A DNA stretch of 64,000 nt. Source: Paraspadella gotoi. Its lineage: Eukaryota; Chaetognatha. The translations under genes were made by a program, and so were the position numbers. Below, piece by piece: positions 50,288-62,151 of the stretch. Under the pieces are notes generated by a model. That model did no database searches, was not told the origin of the DNA, and worked only from the letters and a program-made list of their open reading frames with translations. The stretch spans positions 19,877,936 to 19,941,935 of the forward strand of contig CM119269.1 in the NCBI GenBank assembly GCA_051294375.1, written 5' to 3'. Within the stretch, counting starts at the first letter, position 1. Each line of letters begins with the position of its first letter.

Positions 50288-51508
50288 ACTTCGCGTAAAT
50301 TGGCGATGACTGAGGTCAACCTCGAACGCAGCGTGGAGAGGGCAGAGGACGCTGAAGCGTGAGTAAAGATGTACTCAATGTAACTGTGCCGTCCATGTCC
50401 ATTGTTCAATGTCCAATGTCCAGTGTCCAGTGTCCAGTATTAACTGTCCAATGTCCATCGTCTATTGACGCAGTTATATTAGTTATATTACTACATAATA
50501 TTATTAGTGGACCAAAGATGCGGGATTGATAACATCGCCTCCTAGGTTAAATTCTTTTTTTAATTTCTAACTCATGATAATAAGATATCGATATTTTTTT
50601 TTAAATTATAAATGCCGGTCGAAAATATATTTAACAAATGATAGTCTTTTTAGAAATATTCATCAAATTGCTGACGATAATTTTCCTCTTGATCGGTCTG
50701 CAAATTAACTGTTTTGATTGCAGTTTATTTATGAAGGAAGTTTATGTAGGGAAAAATTGTAATACTAAATTTGTTTTTAGTAAAATCGGGTTACCTAATA
50801 CCTATTCTATGTAGAAAAAGCCAGGGGAAAAAAAATGACTAACGTAAAGGATATTCTGAGTAAAAAAGTAGCGTCGTGAATCGTTTGAAGAATGACCCTA
50901 AATTTAATTTTTGTGCAAAATATAAGTAGACCAAGTTTATTCGGGGCTCCCTCAATTTTCTCCTATATATTCCCCTTCGGGCCTGGATTTCCCCAGCAAC
51001 GCGAAAGAGTTGGCCGAGGAATTGCAGATTGTCAATATGAACATGAAGGAGTTGGAAGTGTCTGAGAAGCGTGCCTCCATGAAAGGCCAAGACATGGGGG
51101 TTCTCATTGCTGACCTCAGCGAAAAATTGAAGGTGAGAAGGCGAAGGAAGAAAAGAAGAAAGAGAAAAACAAGACGAAGGCTAAAAAAAAAGATTTTAAA
51201 AGGATTTGATCGGCAAAATCCTTTTTAGCCATCCGAAAGTTTTTCGAGAAATTATTATTTACAATCGCTACAGTTTAAAAAATTTCAAACTATTACCAAT
51301 ATCGCAATGATCCTTACCTAAAAATACACTCAACCGCTCTCATAAACTTCCGTCCCGCCAGTGGACCGAGAAAGACGCCTCCGAACACGAGGCCAACTGC
51401 TCCAAGCTGCTGAAGGAAGTGGAAAAGCTGGAGAAGCAGCACGACAAGATGATGGAGGACATGAACAACACCATCCATATGATGGAGACCACGCTGGACT
51501 TTTACTGA
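50288..51508 (+). CDS. Tropomyosin 3' cassette A (three exons, own stop)
   Basis: Exons 50288-50358 (71 nt), 50997-51132 (136 nt) and 51362-51508 (147 nt with TGA). The first encodes TSRKLAMTEVNLERSVERAE, the equivalent of tropomyosin exon 5. The second (KELAEELQIVNMNMKELEVSE) corresponds to exons 6 and 7 fused. The third is the C-terminal coil ending METTLDFY. Splicing from the constant part gives 250 residues. ATTAAA lies at 51592, about 85 bases after the stop. The terminal exon begins WTEKDASEHE and is the most diverged of the three. Confidence 0.93.
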
Positions 51509-51896
51509 GGAGGGAAACAGTTGAGAAGTTTGATTTATCGCCACGAGAATTTTAAGCATCGTTTTTGTTTATTTTCTATTTGAAATTATCCATTAAAAAG
51601 AGATATTTTAGTACAGCATTGAGTGCGTTCAGTTTTCGCGAAATTTTTTTTACCAGCGATAGTCATTCAAATTAACTTAAACCCCGTCTTTCTTTAATTC
51701 TTCGCTCATATAAGTTCTTTTTACGGCTACTCACCTGTTAAAGAGGATTCAACAAAAACATAAATTTAAACAATTATTCATGACTAACCCGCGTATGATA
51801 TTTTTGACTACCACCGAATCTGGTCAAATATCATTTCTAAACACAATAAACCCCCCCCCCATCCGTTCTCGTTCTCTATTGACTCTGCTCGACAAG

Positions 51897-53139
51897 ACTC
51901 GGCGTAGACTTTGCACCGCCGAAGTCGAGCAAGATTTGGTGAATCTCAAAAATGAAGAGTTAGATCGGTGAGTCTCACAATCCCTTCGCTTTCACTGGTC
52001 CCGGTTGTTGTTCAGTTATTCTTTTTCTTTACTCTTCTAGAGAAATTCTGTAACAAGTTTTACGTAGTTATTTGTATAATTATTTTGATGTATAAAGATA
52101 TATATAATAATCTAATATAAAAATATAATTAAAATAGTGGTGGAGAACTAGGCGTGATAAAAAAACTGAAACTATGTGAACTTTTTTAAATTCTAGTTTG
52201 TATTCTTTAAATTTGGTGTTTTAGTTTACTACATGCAAATTACTTTATTCATAAACATGAATTTCTATTCTTTTATACCGTTTCTTTTCCATCCAACAAG
52301 ACTAACAGCTTTGCCCACATTTTGGTGAATATTTCTTGATAGCATAAAATCTCGGTTTAAGGAGGCCGGGACGGATAAAACATTCATAATATTAATTGTT
52401 TAAAAACATAAAAAAAATACTTAACAGCCATAAAATATCTACAGTTTCGTTAAACTGAGGTTTAAATTGAAATGGAATTTTTCTCACGTTTTCTAATTGT
52501 AATCACTGGTCAACCTTTTCTTTATTTTGTACATTGTGGTGGTATATTGACACCGCCACAACATACTATACACGTACTACCTTGTTAAATTGCAACAATT
52601 ATATTATTAAAACTCCACTCTCATTTCCCTTTTCTCCGACCGATGCCGTCTTCTCCTCTTTACACCTTTCACCCTCCTTCCCTCGCCAACCTCTCTTTAA
52701 CTCCGCAGTCAAGTGAAAGAGTTGGAGTCAGAGTTGAAGGTGATTGGTTCCTCCATGAAAGAGATGGAGGTGGCCGAGAGCAAAGCTCTCAACGTCGAGG
52801 AAGAATGCGACAGAACCATCAGAGAACTCACCAACAAACTCAAGGTGAGTTGGAAGACGCAGAAATCGTGAAACACAAATAGATCCGCCATTTTTGTTAT
52901 GAAGAAATGTAATGATGATCTCTCTCTCTCTCTCTCTCTCTCCCTCCCCCTCTCTCCTTCCCACCCCTATCTCGCCCCCAAAATCCCAGTTGGCTGAGAA
53001 ACGTCAGTCCGAGTTCACGATGATGTCGGGCAAACTCAACAAAGACGTGGAGAGACTCGTGGCGCAGAACGAGAAGGCCTACGACGATATCAACACGGTC
53101 AACCTCATGCTGGAGCAGACGCTGGAGTCGTTCGGTTAA
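51897..53139 (+). CDS. Tropomyosin 3' cassette B (three exons, own stop)
   Basis: Exons 51897-51967 (71 nt), 52709-52844 (136 nt) and 52990-53139 (150 nt with TAA). Lengths and phases match cassette A exactly up to the last exon. The first exon (TRRRLCTAEVEQDLVNLKNE) is diverged from the usual RKLAM motif; the second reads QVKELESELKVIGSSMKEME; the last starts LAEKRQSEF and ends MLEQTLESFG. Joined to the constant exons it gives 251 residues. ATTAAA occurs near 53222. Confidence 0.92.
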
Positions 53140-54307
53140 ATCGGAGCCGAGTGGTGGAGTCGTTAGAGAGTCTTTAGAGAGCAAGTGGAGTGGAGGTGTC
53201 ACGGGAGTGTTGGGCTTGAGATTAAAGGAAAACATATCGACGAACGAAGCGGAACGGCTGTGCAATGGTATCCCCCTCACAAAACAACCTAAAAAAAGGG
53301 AACTATTTTAAACTTAATTTTTATTTTTTGAAGTCTTTTTTTATCTGGTGAAGCCGTAAAGATTGACTTTTAAATATTGACTTTTAATCATTTTTATTAC
53401 GACTTAATCTATTTTCATGCACGAATATACAAAAGCCAATTCGAAAAAATTAGTATGAATACGATGATCTTTACTACATCTATTGCTCAAATTACATTAA
53501 TCATTCATAAAAAAAAATACAAATTAACATTATTCACCCTCTTATGCAATTGACTCGAATGTTATCATCTTTCTGTTTTATCTCTTTCGTGCGAGCTCCA
53601 AGATTTCTTCTTTTTTTTTCATTATTAATAACAGGTCACTAAATGTATTATTTAATTATTGCTGTGTTTTTTGAATGTTCATGAAAAATACGGCTTCTCG
53701 TGTTGTCGAGTCTAAACTGGCCCGTACACTCGACAAACCGAAAATGGCCGCGTGTGTTTTTAAGCTCCGTTTTTTTTTTCTTCTCTCTTTTGGTCGTTCA
53801 AATTTATTGAGAAATAAAATATTTTGCGAAATCCTACCAAAAATTTTCTTTAGCTCGTTTATCTTGCTTCCACCGAAGCATCTTTATTGCATGATAGCAT
53901 TATTGCATGTAGTAGTCATAAAAAAACGAGAATCCCTGACACCTGAGAATGATTGCACGAAACAATACACTCGGACAAATTAGCATGAGATTCAGTCTGC
54001 TTTTCTAAGACTTGGTTTGACTTTGACTTTGCTTTGAAAAAAAATGGGAAAAAAATTTTGAAAGCTTCAAGCCTGCAAGGGACAGCGATTTTTAAACGAA
54101 TACAAAATAGAAATAAGTATAAAAGAATTATATATGAATATTACTAATATTGCCGAAAAATAAAGGAGACAAAATAAAATAGAAAAATTACAAAGCGTGA
54201 TGAATGAATAAAAATATGGAAGTGATAAATAAATGCTAAAAGGATGATTGAATCAATCCATGATACTTAAAAAAGAAACTCTGTGTGATCTTCGTCCGAA
54301 TTTACAG

Positions 54308-55292
54308 ATAACTCGAAAACTGGCCATGACCGACGCTGATCTGGAGAGAATGACAATCAAAGCCGACGATTTTGAAAAGTAAGGTCAATTAGGTCCTGGG
54401 AGAGGGTCCCTATGTTTTAAGCTTTAGATTATTTACTTTTAGTTTCTGACGGTTAAAATTAACGTGTTTTTGAATTTAAATGGCACAATTTCAGGCAATG
54501 CCACGATCTGGAGGATGAACTGCGAATCGTGGGAAAAAACATGCGAGAGTTGGAAGTCTCGGAGTGCCGAGTAAGAACGGGCGAACTGGCTGCATTATGT
54601 AAAATTATGTAAAATATAACTAAATAATATATGTAAGTAACTTGTCACGGTCGGTTGCTACAGAATCTTTAGCAACGGTAGGGATCACCTGTGCCGCTCG
54701 GGGCGCGGGGCATTTCGGACTTTCAGTCTCGCTTGGCCAACTAAGCGGGAGACCAGTCATTGTGACTCGGTTTGATGAAGTCGGTTTTGAGTCTCCGCCA
54801 CATATTTGTTAACTAAGAAGGTACGATCGACCTCACCGAAATGTTAATTTAACTAATTTAGGCGCTGGAGAACGAAGAAGTTTATGAATCAACAATTCGC
54901 GAACTTTCTAACCGGTTGAAGGTAAGAAAAGGGAGAGAATGTCAAAAAGAGAACATTTATTTTAAAAATAACATTCGGCGATTAATAGTCCAAAGGTTGA
55001 AGATGAAAAAAAAAATAAAGCAGCAAAAAGAAATAAATCAATGAATTAAAAAATGAACAGAAAAAAAAAAACACGTGTCACGTAAGCTGCCAGTCAATTA
55101 ATCAATCATTCTATCTCTACTCCGGTCTTCCAGGCTTCGGAAAAGCGAAGCACAGAGTTCGAACTTCTGTCCGGAAAATTAGCAAAGGACGTGGACCGAC
55201 TGGAGAAGGAGTTGGACGGAGAGAAGTTGGACATGGTCGCCGTCCAGGACACCATGGAGCAGACCTTGGAACTCTTCGCCAACATGGCTTGA
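54308..55292 (+). CDS. Tropomyosin 3' cassette C (four exons, own stop)
   Basis: Exons 54308-54378 (71 nt), 54495-54570 (76 nt), 54862-54921 (60 nt) and 55134-55292 (159 nt with TGA). The first reads ITRKLAMTDADLERM. The 76 + 60 nt pair equals the single 136-nt exon of cassettes A and B, and 71 and 76 nt are the classic sizes of vertebrate exons 5 and 6, so this cassette keeps an ancestral intron the others lack. That intron contains a MITE-like repeat. The C-terminus ends MEQTLELFANMA. The protein with the constant part is 254 residues. ATTAAA/AATAAA overlap at 55551-55560. Confidence 0.94.
54645..54800. mobile_element. MITE-like dispersed repeat, diverged copy 4
   Basis: Shares TTTAGCAACGG, GGGGCATTTC, TTGGCCAAC and the CTCCGCCACATA end with the other copies. 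It occupies the intron that splits exon 6/7 of tropomyosin cassette C. Confidence 0.5.
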
Positions 55293-55913
55293 AGTAGAAG
55301 ATAATCGTGGGGGTCAGGCGCATTGCATCGTTCGCGACTACAGTGACTTGACCTCACATGAACCTCGCCGATCGAGTTTTGTACTTTTGGGACGACGACG
55401 ATAAAAGTTGCCCGCCTTTCCTTGTCGTGAATTTTTTTAATACAGATGAATGTATCATGTCAATGATTAATATTTGTATTTACTAATCGATTATATCTCA
55501 GATTAGAATATACTTACATACATATCGGTAGATGGTTTTAATTCAATTGCATTAAATAAAAAACAATCAGGGTACTTAAAGTGAATTCTAATATATGCGC
55601 TTTTAAAAGTTTTAATCGAATGCAATATGATTTAATTCAATCATCAATAACAAACCAAGCACAATACTGGGACTTATTACGCAAACGCGCGCACAATGAA
55701 AAAAAAAAAGTTGAAACTTTTTCATTGATCGAGATGATTGCGAAGCATTTAAAGGTCAGTAGTAAAGTGCTTCAAACTCTTTTGTTTATGTAGCTATTTC
55801 AAGCAATCGCCCCGTCAGACAAACGTTGATGCTCGGCCTGTGGTTTGCAAAATTGAATTCGCCCAATGCGGACAAATGTGAAAAAGTGCCGACCTGCGAG
55901 TGAGGTGGGTAAT

Positions 55914-55946
<33 letters not shown>

Positions 55947-58921
55947 TATATTCTAAATCTGTTTAATATTAAAGCAGCATTCAGGGTTTCTTTGCCTTTT
56001 TCATATGGTTTGAATTTTGATACACTTTGACTTTCATTTAACCCTATGCTCGTAATTAGGACGGACGGCCGGACTAAGAGACGAACGGAAAAGTTTTTAT
56101 TCTAAATTGACTCAGAGAAAAAAAAACTTTTACGACGGAAATATCGTTGCTCGTTTTTGTGGAAGGGAAGGGAAGGAAACAAGAAGGAGAGGAAAGGAAG
56201 GGAAGAGAATTGTGGGAAGGAAAGGAAGGAAAGAAAAGAAAGGAAAGAAAGAAAAGGAAAGAAAGGAAAGGAGAAGGAAAAAGGAGGAAAAGGGAACGGA
56301 AAAAGAGTGAAAAGAAAAAAGGAAAGTAAAGAAAAAAAAGAAGAAAAAAAAAGAAAAGAAAACAGAAGAAAAGAAAAGAAAGGGAAAATGAAAGTCGTTA
56401 TTGGGTAGTAAAGCGTCATACTAGAGATATATTGGAAATATTTTAGAAATAGGTTGAGAAAACGGATTGAGTGAGGAAAAATAAGGAGAGATGTAAGGAG
56501 AGAGGTAAGGAGAGAAGTAAGGAGAGAAGTAATAAGAGAAGTAAGGAGTAATGGAACCGGGGAAATGGATAAAGTTTGGGGATTGGGAACCGAATAAAAT
56601 ATAGGACCCGATTTGGGAAAATGGACTGAGAAGGGAAAACGGGTAAAGGGAAAAGGGGACCGTTAAAGGGAAATAAGGACTGGGGACTGGTGAAGGAAAA
56701 CAGAGACTGGGGACTGGTGAAAGGAAAATGAGTTCGTGATGAAGAAAAAAAAACAGGGATTCGAGTTTTTGCCTCCAAGTTTTTTTTTCGTCCTTCGCTT
56801 TTGTTCCGCCTGGGATCGAGGAGGACGACGATGACGACGATGACGATGACAACGACGAAATGATAATGATTTTGAGAATCATCGCCTCTATGAAATATGT
56901 AGTAACGTGGAAAGAAAATTAAAGATGATGATGACAACGAGGAATGTTGAATATTTGGACCAAAACCGCGATGACATCGACGACGTTACCAACTAGCAAC
57001 AACAACAACTACAACAACAACTACAACAACAACAACAACAACATCTCAACAACACGAGCATTCGGGCGAGGATCGACGCGGAGCGGACGAGCGACGAGCG
57101 ACGTTCTCATAAAAATCCTCAAAGTCACAGATTATCGAGAGAATCGAGAGAGAGAGAGAGAGAGGAAAAGGAGAGAGAGAGAGATCAGTGATAAATCGAA
57201 GGGGAAAGAATTTCTGAATGTTGGCCTGGGTCTGGTTCTCCTTCTCCCTCAGCCCCTCATTCTTTCTCTGATTATCATTCTCTTTTATGCAACCATTTAG
57301 CTTAGTTTTCTTCTCCTTTTTTTTACTCTTTCTCTTCTCTTTTTTTGGTTCTCCCCCGCTTTATTTTCTCCCATCTACTATCATCTTCTACAAGACTACT
57401 TGCTCTTTTATATCTCAATTCTTTGACCATTTCTCGTACTTTTATCCAGCAGTTCATATGTAATGATTCCACATTTTTACTTCTTTTTCCTGTCCCTCTC
57501 TCTATTTTCCCTCTCTCTATTTTCCCTCTTTCTATTTTCCCTCTCTTTATTTTCCCTCTCTCTATTTTCCCTCTCTCTATTTTCCCTCTCTCTCTTATCC
57601 TCCTTTACTATTAGGCACTACTTCCCTCTTCGTCTCCATCACATTTTTCTCCTCTCTCGTCCTTCTATTCTCTTTTCTTTCTCTCATTCTCTCTTCTTCT
57701 CCCTATCTCTTCCTCTCTCTCTCTTTTACTCTCTTTCTCTCTTCCTCTCCCTCTCTCTTCCTCTCCCTCTCTCTCCCTCTCTCTCCCACTCCCTCTCAAT
57801 CGCGCTCTCTCGTCATATTTTCGTTCCGGTTGAGATCAAGGCAAGAATCGCCTCGTCGCAGAATCCAAGCTCCTGAGGCGGCGTTTTTCTGATGACATCG
57901 TTCATCTGTTTTTCCTCTCTCGTTCATTTTCTCCTTTCATTGTCCTTATGTTTCATTCATGCTTGGTCATTCAGTTTCTCTTTTCTATGTCCTCGCGATT
58001 CATTGATTAATGTTGGTTCATCCAGTCTCTTTTTATAATTATTTACTGAACAAATTGTTTACGATTTCGACATTTATTTTAACCATCGTTTTAACAAAAT
58101 CTGTTGATCTTTCCTAACTTCTCTCGACCGCCCTTTTCCCATACCCTCTCCTCGCGCCACAGAATTCCCTCGGCTAAGAAAAGCCAGTGACAAGATGTCG
58201 CTACCATCGACGTCGCTCACCGGAAGAGAAACAAAAGACTCACGACTTCGCTGCCATCATTAACTTAAATGTATCCAAAAAGACATCCCATTTGCTTCTG
58301 TCGTTATTATTTAGAGGTTAACAAAAAAACACTGAAAACGATAAATATTCAATCGACACTCTGCAAAACTTTCAATGAAAAAAAATCACTTATTATTTTC
58401 AATGCTATAAAGTTTATACTGACCATTTGAGACTCTCGATTCAATAAAATTGACGACGGAGAAAAGATTAATGACAATAAGTGACGACGACACCGACGAT
58501 GACAACAACGACGATCAATGAGAGACGAAGACTTAAGCTTTCGAAATCCTTGAGCAGAATTAAAAGTCAAATCCAGTCGATGAACAAAAAAAAAAAAAAA
58601 AAGAAATCTTTGGTGAGCAGCGTTCATATTGATCCTGTTTTTCTTCTAATTTTTTTTTTCTTTCCTCTTTTCTTCTTCCTTTAACTATAGTTGACGATTA
58701 CAGTCGTCATTGTCATTAATAAAGTTAATAAATAAAAGCCAACGCAATAAATGTCTTCCGACTTGGGTCATTGTTTTTGTTCTCATTATTTTCCTTGTTT
58801 TCCCTCAATCTCTAACGGCGAATGATGTGACTATCGCAGACGTTGTCCTTTGTCATTCTTTTCTTAATCACCCTCCTCCTACTTCTTCCCCTGCTCTTCC
58901 TAATCCTTCATCTATTTCTTC
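55293..58921. other. Stretch without a firm gene
   Basis: Contains the cassette C 3' UTR, an (ATCT)n tract near 55913-55946, a purine-rich tract 56156-56390, a CAA/ACA-rich segment near 56995-57060 that is open as poly-Gln/Asn, and a pyrimidine tract 57460-57800 with the repeated string TATTTTCCCTCTC. A short frame IPSAKKSQ plus stop follows CCACAG near 58162. None of these pieces joins into a convincing gene. Confidence 0.5.
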
Positions 58922-58930
58922 AGCTCCTGC

Positions 58931-58963
<33 letters not shown>

Positions 58964-59033
58964 TCCTCCGCAAATGGCGACCATCACCGACTTTGATCCG
59001 CGATTCATTTCCGGTTTCAACGCAAAACATTAG
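58922..59033 (+). CDS. Candidate terminal exon, Pro-rich
   Basis: After a long pyrimidine tract ending TTTCTTCAG, one frame is open and ends in TAG at 59033: a run of eight or so prolines, then HLPPPQMATITDFDPRFISG…AKH. The non-repetitive tail looks like real protein and the acceptor is strong, but no upstream exon was identified, so the parent gene is unknown. Confidence 0.3.
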
Positions 59034-59987
59034 CGTCGCAGCGGAAAGACGGGGACAACCACATCCGGGGTTTTTTTGGGGGGGGCCGTCCCCTCATTGC
59101 ATCCGGGGGTCGGTAGGGCGTCGGGGTAAAAGAGGGAACAAGGCGGGGAGAAGCGAGTTGGAAGGTAGTGAGGCAAGGGGAGTGAAATAAAGAAGGAATA
59201 AAAGGGAGTCAGACGGGGAGAAGGCAGAAGGAGAGAAGAGAAAAGGAAAGAGGGAAAAGAGTATCTAAGGAATTTGTAAAAAGAAAAAAATCCGAAAAGT
59301 AGTAATGTCAATTTATTTTGAATTGCAAGGGATTGCCACCAAACATTGTCAAGCGGTATTGCGGACCGATTGTTAACTGAAGTAGAATTAGAAAGGCGAA
59401 AACCGAATGTTATCCGGAAAAGAAAAATAAGAAGAGAACGACGCTGAGTAAGACGAGACGAAGACGATAAAGACGGACGAAAAGACGACGAAGTCGATCA
59501 CTCAGAATCATTTGCAGAAACAAATCAGTGAAAACAAAAAAGAAAACGTCTTCGTAGTCGTTGTTGTTGTTTTGTTTTTTTTGACAAGGAAGCTTAAAAA
59601 AAAAAAAAACAGAACTCACATCCGTCGTTCTTATTGTAATTTATTGTAAATACGTATTTTTATTATTTTCATTACCTTCCGTCATTTTTTCCTTGTTCTA
59701 AGTTTAATTTTTATTAAAAGTTGTCAAGTTGTCAAGAAACTTCGAGGTAAGTTGACAAATTGCACTCAGCGAATTAATTCATCGTTCCACAATTTCGGGT
59801 CACCCATCAATTTTTTACTTCTCTACCAATACCCCTTTTCTTTTCTTCCTCTCTCTTCTCTTCATCCCCCTGACGGGATTACGCCTGATCGATTCGACTA
59901 AACGAGGAATCATCCGATTCCTCGTCGTCGTCGTCGTCGTCGTCGTCGACTTCATCGTCTGTGAACCGTCTTGTTCGGTGGATAAAA

Positions 59988-60058
59988 TCACAAGAAAAAA
60001 CTCATCAATTGGATGACGTTGTCTTTGGTCTCTGGTCCCAAGAATTTTTCGTCGGCAT
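59988..60058 (-). CDS. Candidate terminal exon (minus strand)
   Basis: After the acceptor AAACATTTCAG (minus strand) a 71-base stretch is open in phase 1 and reads ADEKFLGPETKDNVIQLMSF…L then TGA. Composition is coding-like. Upstream on this strand the sequence runs into AT-rich DNA and the 25-N gap at 60806, so the remainder of the gene is not visible. Confidence 0.3.
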
Positions 60059-60805
60059 CTGAAATGTTTGAGATTAAGTATAATTTTTTTTTTGAATTCT
60101 TTCTCAAACCGGTTACTTCGATTTCTTTTTTATCGTGTTTGATGTTTAATTATATTTAAATATAGTAGTATTAGAGCCATGGGGTCTTTGAGGTATTCAG
60201 AGACAGAGATTCCGAGTCTTATAAAGACTGAGTATTTCGAGTTCTAGAAAGTTCTTTGAATCCCGAGTTTGAGCTGAGACTGAATTTTGGAATCGAGGCT
60301 TTCGGATTTTACCGCGAATCACCAGGCGAAATCAAAATCACTTAAAGGAGTATCTGGTGCAAGCAGTCTTTGTTTGAGTAGGATAATGAAACGAGAACGA
60401 ACTAACTTCACAGGCCATTCTTAAAAAAAATCTGAACTTGAAACTATATTTTAAAGTGGTTAAGAAACTATCGAAATTCGAAAATGATTGTAATGTTTTA
60501 CGCGCTAATCGTTGTAACAGTTTTTTAACATGCGTTGAAAAAATGGGGGAAAAAAAAAAAAGTCCGACGAGGACGAATTTTCTTGGAAGCATAAAATTCC
60601 CAATCGGGAGTTGCCCTTTTTACTCGCCTTTTTCTCCTCTTCTTTCTCCGCTCATCCCCTTCCTCTTTTTTCCATTCTTTTCAATTGCGCAGAATAACTC
60701 TATATAAGTCACTTTTCAGTCGGCCGGTCGGTCCGTCTTTTCTGTCTCTCCTTTCGTTTTAAGTAATATTCTTGTCAGTACGATAATATAACCCTACTTC
60801 TTGTT

Positions 60806-60830
60806 NNNNNNNNNNNNNNNNNNNNNNNNN
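60806..60830. other. Assembly gap (25 N)
   Basis: Twenty-five N, probably a nominal size. The contig that starts at 60831 begins with sequence repeated at about 62887-62925. Confidence 1.
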
Positions 60831-61091
60831 TTCCAAAAACGCCCCATTTCTGCTCCTTAATCCTTAATCCCTAAACCTTAAATCATAATCCTTAATTTCT
60901 AACCATTTAGCTCGCATCCCTAAACTTTAAAATTAAAAAAACTAATTTAATTCCAAATTTAAGATAAAATGGAGCGTTTCAGGAAGATAAGGCCGAAAAG
61001 TTAAATAATGGTTTTTTTAAATGTATAATCGCTTTAGCTCTGTGCATATTACATTTCGTTCTCGTCTCTTCTCATATTATCTCGGCTCCTC

Positions 61092-61235
61092 NNNNNNNNN
61101 NNNNNNNNNNNNNNNNNNNNNNNNNNNNNNNNNNNNNNNNNNNNNNNNNNNNNNNNNNNNNNNNNNNNNNNNNNNNNNNNNNNNNNNNNNNNNNNNNNNN
61201 NNNNNNNNNNNNNNNNNNNNNNNNNNNNNNNNNNN
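61092..61235. other. Assembly gap (144 N)
   Basis: Run of N between two small contigs; protein frames drawn across it are meaningless. Confidence 1.
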
Positions 61236-61314
61236 CCCTTCTCATCTCAACTCCTTTTTTCTAATCCTTTTCTATCGGTTTTTTTCTTCATCACTTATCC
61301 CAAGTCGCTCGCAC

Positions 61315-61860
61315 TTTTATCATGAGCTGCCATCGTTGCTTTTGATTCCTCGTGAGTCGCGCCAAATTATCGAGTCCCATCCAGAAGATCTCGGGTTCGA
61401 TTCCGGGGCGAAAACTCTGTCGTTGTTGTTGTTGAGGAGGGCTCTCGAATCCTCTCACGTAGTCGGTCCATTTCCCGCGGAGGAACAAATCAGACTGGGA
61501 GAAGATTCGNNNNNNNNNNNNNNNNNNNNNNNNNNNNNNNNNNNNNNNNNNNNNNNNNNNNNNNNNNNNNNNNNNNNNNNNNNNNNNNNNNNNNNNNNNN
61601 NNNNNNNNNNNNNNNNNNNNNNNNNNNNNNNNNNNNNNNNNNNNNNNNNNNNNNNGAAAGAAAGAAAGAAAGAAAGAGAGAAAGAAAGAAAGAACAAACA
61701 AACAGTATCCTCACATAGTGCAAGACGTTGTGCTGAAAGACGACCCAACCTCCTCCCTTCTCGTCGATCGATTCGTCGCATTTGAGAGCAGACGAAAATT
61801 CGGATTCGATTTCGCGCAGAATTTTCGTGGCACCGGATGGCATCGATCGAAGGCAGGCCT
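61315..61860 (-). CDS. Fibrinogen-domain protein, N-terminal half of the domain (2 exons)
   Basis: Minus-strand exons 61858-61715 (144 nt; start could be 61860) and 61494-61315 (180 nt), both in phase 0. The first reads ACLRSMPSGATKILRE… then KCDESIDEKGGGWVVFQHN, the canonical fibrinogen C-terminal domain opening (Cys, then GGGW-V-Q). The second reads FLRGKWTDYVRGFES and FWMGLDNLARLT, the middle of the fold, and ends QLMIK before GTGCGA. An N gap (61510-61655) separates them. The next residues of the fold are found not downstream but in the exons at 62813-62152. The signal peptide and any N-terminal domains are not in view. Such proteins act as secreted lectin-like recognition or matrix proteins in many invertebrates. 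Confidence 0.85.
61510..61655. other. Assembly gap (146 N)
   Basis: Run of N inside the intron between the two N-terminal fibrinogen-domain exons. Confidence 1.
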
Positions 61861-62021
61861 CTTAGAAGCCGATTTCGTCAATTTTTATAGTGAATAGGTA
61901 TAACGGAAGGTATGTATAAGTGTCAATATGACATATAGGTTAGCAAAATGGTGTAAATATCTCTATTAGACTACACTTACATCCGTCTACCCATTGCATT
62001 ATAAAAGAATATAAATAACAA

Positions 62022-62031
62022 NNNNNNNNNN
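62022..62031. other. Assembly gap (10 N)
   Basis: Ten N, a nominal join between the contig with the GGGW exon and the contig with the C-terminal exons. Confidence 1.
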
Positions 62032-62151
62032 CTGTGGCCCCGCGGGGGAGACATTCTGGGCGATGACATATCTCCCAGTTTCTGTCGCCCTTCCTCGCAG
62101 TCTAAACTCCCACAGCCCCACCCTGCCTCTATCACACCTCCCACTTTTTTA

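Noticed and set aside
57040-57200. Poly-Gln frame followed by RARIDAERTSDERRS
   Set aside because: Third-position bias is suggestive, but it starts in a CAA repeat, runs into GA repeat and has no partner exon.
56421-57876. Frames through purine and pyrimidine tracts, and Phe-Pro-Leu-Ser repeats
   Set aside because: The TATTTTCCCTCTC repeat and GA-rich DNA explain them; no conserved protein content.
61330-61410. tRNA box B-like string GGGTTCGATTCC suggesting a SINE
   Set aside because: It lies inside a clear fibrinogen-domain exon on the minus strand (…RPGIEPEIFWMGLDN…).
61021-61785. Long open frames spanning N runs
   Set aside because: The N gaps have no sequence; the frames are artefacts of undefined bases.
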